Of a stretch of DNA of 64,000 nt, positions 11,472 to 20,900 are shown in pieces. The position numbers and the translations under genes are program-made. Source of the DNA: Mesocentrotus franciscanus (taxonomy: Eukaryota > Echinodermata > Echinoidea > Camarodonta > Strongylocentrotidae); contig CP137668.1 of assembly GCA_037976565.1 (NCBI GenBank), forward strand, positions 33,864,588-33,928,587, in the 5' to 3' direction. Each line of letters begins with the position of its first letter. The first letter of the stretch is position 1. The notes below the pieces were generated by a model. The model had not been told where the DNA came from, did no database searches, and was given only the letters and a program-made list of their open reading frames with translations.

Positions 11472-14400
11472 CTAGGAGGAAATGGACAACAGAAATAATT
11501 TTGTTAAAGAAAAAAAGTGTTGTATGACACATGCTCCAGGGACAACTGCTCTGTGGTCAATTTTCTATACTAACCGAATCCTTAACCTAAAAGCCGGGCA
11601 GTAATATGTTTGCAGGGCCCACAGGGAGGACAGTATTAATACTGATCAGACTACCCTGGAACAAACACTATACCAAACTCTAACCCTACTAAAGCTAATC
11701 TAAAAGACAAATGCATCCCTAACAGTATAGTTTTGATAAAACAAAACCCAGAGTATTTGTTGCTGGGGGGATATGCCGGATCACCAAACGAAAAAGACAA
11801 TGCAACCCTATTATTCTGCTGAAGATAATTTAAATATCAGGCTTTGATTATTCATGTTTAGTTCATTCAACCAACATTACTGAGGATACGCATGGAACTA
11901 CATTTATATATTTATATTAGGGGGAACTAGAAATCAAGATCAAATGGGAAAGGAAGAAGAGAAGAAACAATAAGAATTCATATTGAGTTTATTTATTGAA
12001 CCTTGTGTAACAGAAACAGCACCAACAAAACAAAAAAAATGAATTGAGGAAGAGAAATTATGGCAAGATCAAGAAAGTATATCATTTTGAAATACCATTT
12101 CAACCAAAGCTTTGTATTTAATCACAGAGCATATTTAGCCTAGATGTAGAATAGTTTGTAGCTTAAGTGTGTATTCAATAGTTATTCATATTTATTCATT
12201 ACATTCTCATTCATTGTTGTGATACTTTTGTGTGTTAGTGGTACCAGACACGATTAGCATATAATGCTATTTTCTGGTCCCATTTATCCTTTCAATGTTA
12301 AACATTCACATTTGATTGTAATATTGATGTACTTTTTGTTTGGATAATAAACTTCAAACTCAACTCAACTCAATCTATCAACCCATAAACTAACGTACAT
12401 GTCATCAGTTTTTAGAAAGACAAATGAAAAACGTGTGTGCAACGGCAACTTACCTTATTCAACTGACTTGGTAGTTCTTCATCGTAATAATTGCCTGTGA
12501 TCACAGTCACAGATACATTCTGTGGGAAAGGCTTGACTGTGTATGCAGTTCTAAAGATATACAGAAAGGAAAACAAAAGAGCTTTAGAACCTGTTTGATA
12601 CAATACTATATAATTATTTACAGACCCAAGCCAGCGTTATCTCAGGCCTTCTTATTCAACATATTGACATATTTGAAATGAATGTTGTAAATATAATGTC
12701 AGCTCTATGTAGCCAAGGAAAAATTATGATATGAGTGTGTGAATATTTGTGACAGTGCTTAGCAGAGTATACATTTTTTTGTTTTCCAATTGAAATTTGC
12801 AGACCCAAATAATCACATAATGTGCATATGTTGTATCAAATAACAAACTTTGCTGAACGGCAAACATGATATGCACCAGTATGTATGTGTCAATAGAAAC
12901 ACTCACTGTTATATAGTTATCAACAAATTTTGACTATCCCAGAATCAAAATCTGCCTGAACACTTTTGATGCGTATGTGACGATTGGCATGCATGCATGC
13001 ATATAAGGCATGCAGAAAATGTGCACAAATCAACAACATATCCATTATAGAAGAAACTGGACATCACATAGGGACTACTGTGGACGTTTCTATCACATGT
13101 GATATGGTTTTCAATTTCAAATCAGTACTCACTTTATTTGTGATAAACTTTTGTTGGCCCAAAAATATTCCTCTACAGCTCCTCTGATGTGTCTTGGCAA
13201 GCACATTAAATATTTCTGCAGCAAGAAGAAAAATAGGAAACATTCATAGTAGAGGTGTTGTGGTCTTTTGGATAATTCACAGAACTGTGGATCACATGGT
13301 TTGTAGTTCGAGTCCCGTCGCTGTACTAGCGTCCTTTGACAAGACATTAATCTATAACTGCCACTCTCCACCCAGGTTTTAAATGGGTACTGGTAGGATG
13401 CGTAGGTAATTGTAGTTTGCTCAGCATTGTGAGCGTCTTTAAAATGGCACCTGGCTGGAATGCTTATTGCTCCCGAGGGAGTGGAGAATGTGCATACATT
13501 GTGTGAGGGCAAGTCTGAGTCCTATGACTGGGGTAATGTTATTTCTGTAAAGCGCTTAGAGACATCATCGATGTATTTAGCGCTATATAAACCCAGAAAA
13601 TTATATATTTACTATAGTCATGCTATTACAAGAGAGAGAGATCCACGAGGACATAATCATTACGCAACATTCATCCCAAAATCATGCTTTTCTACATGGC
13701 TTCCAATCTATTCAGTTTGCTGTACCACCTTATAATAGGGGTGATAGTGAGAGTTTAAAAAAAAAGAAGGTTTTAGTGAGAGTTGAAAAAAAAGTTTTAG
13801 AAATCCGAGCAAAGCAAGGCGTGAAAAAACGGCCCTCCAAGGCAGGACCAACACCATGAACCATGTGATATACAGTCTGGTGGCGTATCCACTAGACCAA
13901 GTCACCTCTAAAACCCTTCAGATTAGTAAAGGGTTTGGATATTAAAACTCTAACAAAACAAAAAAAAATGAAATAATAAATACATAAAATGATTATCAGT
14001 ATATTTTATTTTATTTTATTTTGAATAGCTGGTTCCCTCTCAACACATAAAAGAAACTCACCTGTCTAGCCTGTACTTCTTCTGATATAACCTCTCCTCT
14101 GATTGGCTGTTCTACCAGGCCAAACATCAATCCAAGCCTTGTTAGACCAATAGCAGCCGAGAGCTGAAGAGACTGTAGAGTGGGCAACAAATGACCATAC
14201 CTGCATGTAAACACAAACAAAATAACCAACATTTAAGTTTTGTTGTTGGTGTTGAGTCTCGCACACTGCACAAATTGAGGTTTTGATGGATAATTTGTTT
14301 GATCGGCCCGATAATTAGGATTTACAGTTTCTGAGCAAAACTTGAGATGAACAGTAAAGGCTTGTTCATATGTGGCGCGGTAAATCGCTGCAAGAAAGCC

Positions 14401-17400
14401 ACCACAGTTTTTTTTACATGTATATGAATGGCAACTGCGTGCAACAAAGGACTTGCACATATTCACTAAGCTCTGTATTATAAGATACAATGATGCAAAG
14501 CGTATTACACATTACTTCATCATAAAAAAAAACTACTGCGGTTTTGTGGCCTTATATCTGAACGAGCCGTAATTAAGAGATTTTCGCTGTTTGATCCACT
14601 GGGACAATGTAAAGAGTGAGACTGTTATCCTGTGTCCTCAAACAGATAGGCATACAGTCACATTCATATATGTAACACACCCCCATTCATATCACAAGAG
14701 CGCATTGCTCATACTTAACCTAACCACTAGAAAAAAATGATTGAATATTATAACAAACATGTAATTAAGCAGAATATGTTCTAAGTACTGTCAACTGCTG
14801 ACACATTTGAACCCTCCAAAATGAACCATCCACTTTGAACCCTCCAAAATGTATACTTTGGAACACCCAACTCACCAGAATTGCTCTAAGACTGCATCGT
14901 CTATCTCAAAGATGCCCTCCACTAGAGGATCTATGAGGACAACATCACTTACTTCCCTGTTTGGATAAAAGAAGAAATGGAAAAATGAGTAATAGCACCT
15001 TGGCCAAAGTTAAGTAGCAATGTAGCATCACAAGTTTTCTAACAATTTGGTCTCACAAAACTGCTGATACAAAACAAATTCTTCATCGCTTGGATGATCC
15101 TTTGGTTTTTACTTCAACTTTAAAACTTATACTTTTGGGGTGAAATAAGAAAATTCAAATATCCATTTGATCCACAATAAAAATTGGGGGTCATGTATAG
15201 TTTTGTCAGCCCTCAAAACTCTTTTGTCAGATTGCTTTGATGTTAGGTCACAAGTAGCATGATACTTGCAATACTAAGCTGCCATGCGGTTTTTTCCTCC
15301 TCGGGTGGAATATTAAATGCATGAGAGGTATAAAGTAACTTTGATTCCTGTCCCAGCATGTAAATTCATAGAAAGTCAATGTGCACTACACACATGAAAA
15401 ACCTCAGAGGATTTTGTGTCCGCCACACACATGCTATCTCCAAGTGAAGTGCTGAGACTGTTGTATAGGGAGCTGTCGGGAGGGGGGTCTCAGTGTAATA
15501 GAATGTATAGCCATAAAGTACATCATGTAGACTTCCTTTCAGATATTTGCACTAAAATCAACGGAAATTGCGGATGGTAGGGCTGTGCATAACCGTGTAA
15601 TGAGCTACTCGAGTACACTCCTAGGCTTACAGACGAGTACTTGAATACTCGGACGTCAGGTTTTTTTAATGAATTTTTTTGAATTTTTTGAATTTTTTGT
15701 TGTTTTTGTTTTGTTGCCAACACCATACTACGAACAGCGCTATGTGAAACTGAGTGGGGGAGTGTGGTCAATTTGGTGTGTTACTTTTGATAATATTTTT
15801 CGATATTATCCTAAAAGATAGATGAATACAAAATTAAATTTAAAAACAAATAAAATAAAAAATGAGAGATATAATCACGTGACGTAAAGTAATTTGGCGA
15901 CAATAGTCACAACTGACTAATTGCCATTGAATCAAAACAGAAGAAGAAGAAGTACGAACGTTCGTCTCTGAAAACCCACGCGATTTTACTTCAAGTTGAT
16001 GTTGAAAGCGCCTATTTGTGCTTTTGAATTTTTCACAAATAATCGAACCAATGTTATTTTTAAAACTAAAGATGACAGACAAATATTCCTCCGAGTCCAA
16101 ACAGAAATCCAGAGATTTGGTCCCAGTTTCTGAGTGGTGAGTTGACAGTGACACCCTAGCTGTGTATGATTGAGCTGGGAAACATTTTTACCCACGGTAC
16201 CATGCGGAGCTCTTCTGGCACGGGTGACCGTCGGCCTGGACAGTGCCAGGTGAGCGGGGAAGAAAAAAAAAAAAAATGGCGGCTGAGTATTCGAGTACGA
16301 GAAATCGTACTCGAGTAGTTGTCAACAGTGCGAGTACTCGAGTATTCAAGTACTCGTCGCAGCCTTAGCGGATGGAACATCAAATGATCTCGCACATTGT
16401 TGTCCTTTTTTATACAAGTAGACAAAATTACTATATGTAACACACTTCATTTCAATTTGCTATCAAAATTACACATTAGCTTTAAAGGGATAGTTGAGTT
16501 TTGTTGCAGAGAGCGCTACACAAAATAATTTTTTGTGAGATAATGAAAAACTGAGTGTCAAATTTGAAAGAATATACAATTTAAATGACAAAATCATCTT
16601 TGTTTGATCAAAATCGGTTCAGAGACGGCTGAAATATTCATAAATGTAACCATTTCTAATACTTGTGGTGCCCCACAAATATTCAGTAGTTTTGAACCAG
16701 CCTTATACGTTTTATTCCAGCCAATGCCAATATTGGCCTTTTTGTTGGCTTTTTTTGTTGGTTATAATACGCACAACCAGCCGGCCCGTGTATTGTTATT
16801 ATAATTAATTAATTAACGGTCACCATATTTTTTGGAAAGTGGAGCTGAATTGGTATGATCTAAATTCACACATTTTGGGGTCTAAAATTACCTTCATAGC
16901 AATTTTAGGTTCTAAAAGGGCACTAGAAATGTCATAAATAAAAATAAGAGCAATAACCATGCACTTTGAAGGCATTTGCGGTCTTAAACAAGAACTCAAC
17001 TATCCCTTTAATTGCTCTGCCTTTAGAAATGGTAAACGATGACTGCTGCTCTTATATATTCTTGGCTATGGTCATCCTATTGAAAACAATATCACATAAC
17101 AGGTTCCTTTCTTTCCCTCGCTTTGAATTCACTGGTGAAGACCAGATAGGTTTCATACTTTTTGTTAATGGATTGTCAATGTCTTATCTGAAAAAAGAAC
17201 CATGGAACTGTTTCACGAAACTGTCACAAGTACAAGTTCTCTTACATCCCATTGGAATGTGTGTTGAATCTAATACATGTGTTTCCATAGGATGTTGGAA
17301 AATCTTCATTTAGGATGATTTTGTGAAATGATTCCCAGCTTTCTAGAGGTGGTCTTACTTTTCAAACATCTGTGCATAGAACATGGCATTTGTGGCTCCT

Positions 17401-17881
17401 AATTCTGACCCCACAAGAATAAACGGAGGCTTGGTGTCAGTATAGTTGATGTGAAGTAATGAGTGCAGGTCGTCTACCATCCTGTTATAAGAAAAGATAT
17501 TTCTAGGGTAAGTGTTGATTAAAGATAGTTGAATATTTAATTCATGCATGGGAAATTTATACAGTATACATATAATAATGTCTTTTTTCTGTTTAATAGA
17601 TTGTGAGAAAAAAATAGAAACTACATTTGTACCTTCAACAACATGTACAAATTGATATACAAAACTTAAATTTCCAAGATCAATTGATGTACATTTGTGC
17701 AAATCAGACATCTCAATCTCTTGCGTTATTACCAGCATTGCTTTTCTATTTCATGGTTTTGTTCTCCATCCTTGCTCCCTCTCTCTCTTCTCTTTTAACT
17801 GTCTTTCTCAGTCTCCCCCTTTCATCTTTCTCTATATTTCATGCTGTCTGTTCACTTATCTCTATACTATTCTTTCTTTCT

Positions 17882-17926
<45 letters not shown>

Positions 17927-20900
17927 GCCCCTCCCTACCCCTCTCTCTCCTTTTTCTCCCTCCCTCCCTCCCTCCCTCCCTCCCTCTCTTCATTCCTCCC
18001 TCCTTTCTTTTCTCTCTTTCTATTTTACCTCTCTGTTGTACTCTCTTGTCCTTTGGTAATGCTGCTTGCCATTTTGCTGGATATAGGACCCGGAGTATCA
18101 TCATGTTCTGGAAGCTGAGGAACAATATTTCAATAGAAACAATTTTTGCACCAAAATATTTTAAAGCAGTATTACATGGAGATGGACAATTGCCATTAAT
18201 TACTTCCAAGTATAATGTACCCCATGAAAATTCCCTCCATCCGGTGGACATGTATGTACAAAATCACGGGTTAGACTGGGTTAAAGTATGTTTCAGAAAA
18301 TATTTCTGTCACAACAAGAAGCAAGTTTAGATATAGCTCAGTGACATCTGAAAGTGGCACAAAAGTTGGGAAGGGCCTATGAACTGAACGTTATTGAATG
18401 GTGCATAATTTCAAAGATATGGTGCATAATTTACATAGGAAAAAATGCATTTGTCTTTGGTGAATAAAAAGATCATGGTATTTTCTGAACATTCCCGAAT
18501 AGCATATACATTGTAACTCTCATAGGTCTTAGTGTAAAGTCTATTGTCATACTTTACACATTTATTTTAAACTTAAATGGAAGATTACTTCCCCTGGGTA
18601 CATCTGCTGGTATATGTATCTACGAAAGAAATTTGACGATTGATGGAAACCTACCTGGTACGGGTACGAAGAGCTAAATCCCAGACCAGTCCTGTCATAA
18701 GAACACACCTGAAAAACAGGAGAAATTATAAAATCCACATATCAGCATCATACAAGACATAATGCACAGGCTAAGTATTAAACACTTGGGCGACGTTTCA
18801 CGAAACCGTCAAAAGTACAAGTTCACAGACATCTAAGTGAAACGCGTTTTAAACTTAATACACATGTTTCAATGGGTTGTCGGCGAACTTCTACTTCTAA
18901 CGGTTTCGTGGACGCTGCATTGCTGTACATTCTATGGGCAGGGGACTTTCTTTAGAAAGAGAAATGTCATTGGTGAATATTAAATACTCTCTGAACAGTA
19001 ACCAAACCTGCAGAAATACTTTACCCCGAGCTATCTGCAATCTGTGTGGTTATCAAATTTCACTAAATTTTTATTAAAAAATGGAAAAATCCTGCCTAAA
19101 AGTCACATGGAAGTTGAAAGACCTTATAAGGCATAGCATATTGAGAGAGAAAGTTGTGACATACGTATGCAGTCATAAATCATGGAGCTCCAAAGAGTTT
19201 CTTCCCACTTACAAACACTATGGGAGGGAACTATGCGAGGTACCATGAAATGACTTTCATATCAGAATTCAGAAGCAACTTTTAGTGGTGTAAGTATGTC
19301 TCCACCAACTATGGTCCAAGGTAGAAATCTGTCTTCTTGAGGATAAAATCAAGCTGGTGCAGTTCCTCACATACTATTGAAATACTGACTTTTTTCCTCT
19401 TCCCCATTTAGATATTTGCACTATCTGAAAGGATTTATTCACTTACTCTAGTAAGCTTTGCAATTCTTGGCTGAACCAGGCACCAAACATCTGATGACAT
19501 ACCAGTTGGAGCATCTAAAATTACTATGAGAAAAATTATAAATAAATAATTTATAAATCACAATGATATATGAACACTGCCACTGCCAATGAAACGTTTT
19601 TTGTAATTGAATGGAAATGTAGTAAGTGCTACTTAAAATGGTTATGTTTTGTGTGATGGATAATGCTTGGAAACTTCAAATGATATGTTCTAGCAGGTAC
19701 CCAGTGACTAGACCTGGGTAAAGAGAGTGAAAACAGAGAGAGAGAGAGAGCAGTACAGAGAGAGAAAGAGGAAGAAAGAAAGAGAGAGAAGTAGACATAC
19801 AGACAAAGAGGGCAAAGCCCATGGGAAATAATTGTCTGTTGGGGGTGTTTGTTATAATGCATGAAAGTGATAGCGAAGTAATCTTTGACAAAAAAGAAGC
19901 CCTCTAAAATATATTACCATTTTAATTATGTTTGCACTTTGCTCATACCTGTGGGTTCTCCTTCCCGAACACCTGATGAACATCTTGTGATCTTCTAAAC
20001 CTACCGATAACAGTTCACCTAGAAATACAGAGTTTGTTAAAAAAATAAGAGATCATAAAAATGTTTACTTACATGCATATATGTCATTGACAAGGGCATC
20101 TGTATCTACATACAATTTTGTTTCTAAAGTAACAAAAGCTGCAGAATAACTATCAAAGAGCTGTTTCACCAATACTTGAATAATTAAATGCCAGACTCTG
20201 AATATTATTGTGACCCTGAAAAGCTAGGAAATCTCATAATTTTCAATCCCTCCCCTCTTCCAACCTTCATCTTTTTTTCATTTTCCTTGTAGATGTACAA
20301 TGTAGTTGCCAAAACTCATGTCTCTCTCGCTACTCCCTTCCTTTTCAGCTTCTTCTTAATCCAACTCATACACTTCTCTCCTTCTAGGCCCCTTCCATTT
20401 CCTTCTTCCCTCCTTATTTTCTTCACCCTTCCTCTCCCTTCACACTTGTTTTCACTTGTAATCTGGCTTCTTACTCCAGCTCTTACACTTCTGTCTTCTT
20501 TTATCTCCTCCTCATCTAGGCCCATCCTCCATTTCTTCCCTCCTGCTCTTCCTGCCACTCCACACACTTTAAACAAAAATATATTGTGGTTGGTTAACTC
20601 TCATTTATACTTTATCTCTTTATTCTTGACTCTTGTTTCATACTCTTATTCTTACATTTCTGTCCTCTTCTACCTGCTTTTTATCTCCTCCCCCTCCCCC
20701 TCCTACATGTACCTCTTACCTCCTCCTCCCTCCTATATCTTCCCTCCTTCCTCTTTCCTACTCCTCCCTCCTCATCCTCCCTTATATCCCCTCATCTTTC
20801 CTCACCTTGGGGTTTCAGATACTCTGCTTCCTTATAGAGAGATGCATGGTTAAGGATGGCGGGTAGAACCAGCAAGAATACCACCCACTTCAAAGAATGT

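Noticed and set aside
13252..13330. Possible tRNA gene
   Set aside because: Only the B-box is well kept, no cloverleaf with a paired acceptor stem is visible, and the sequence continues into a SINE body.
17627..18330. Long + strand open frames rich in Ser, Leu and Pro
   Set aside because: They are translations of CT and CCCT microsatellite. The opposite strand holds a real hydrolase exon (18114-18029).
20293..20866. 186-residue + strand frame rich in Ser/Pro/Leu
   Set aside because: CT-rich low-complexity intron sequence; it partly overlaps the minus-strand membrane-anchor exon, and nothing protein-like is conserved in it.
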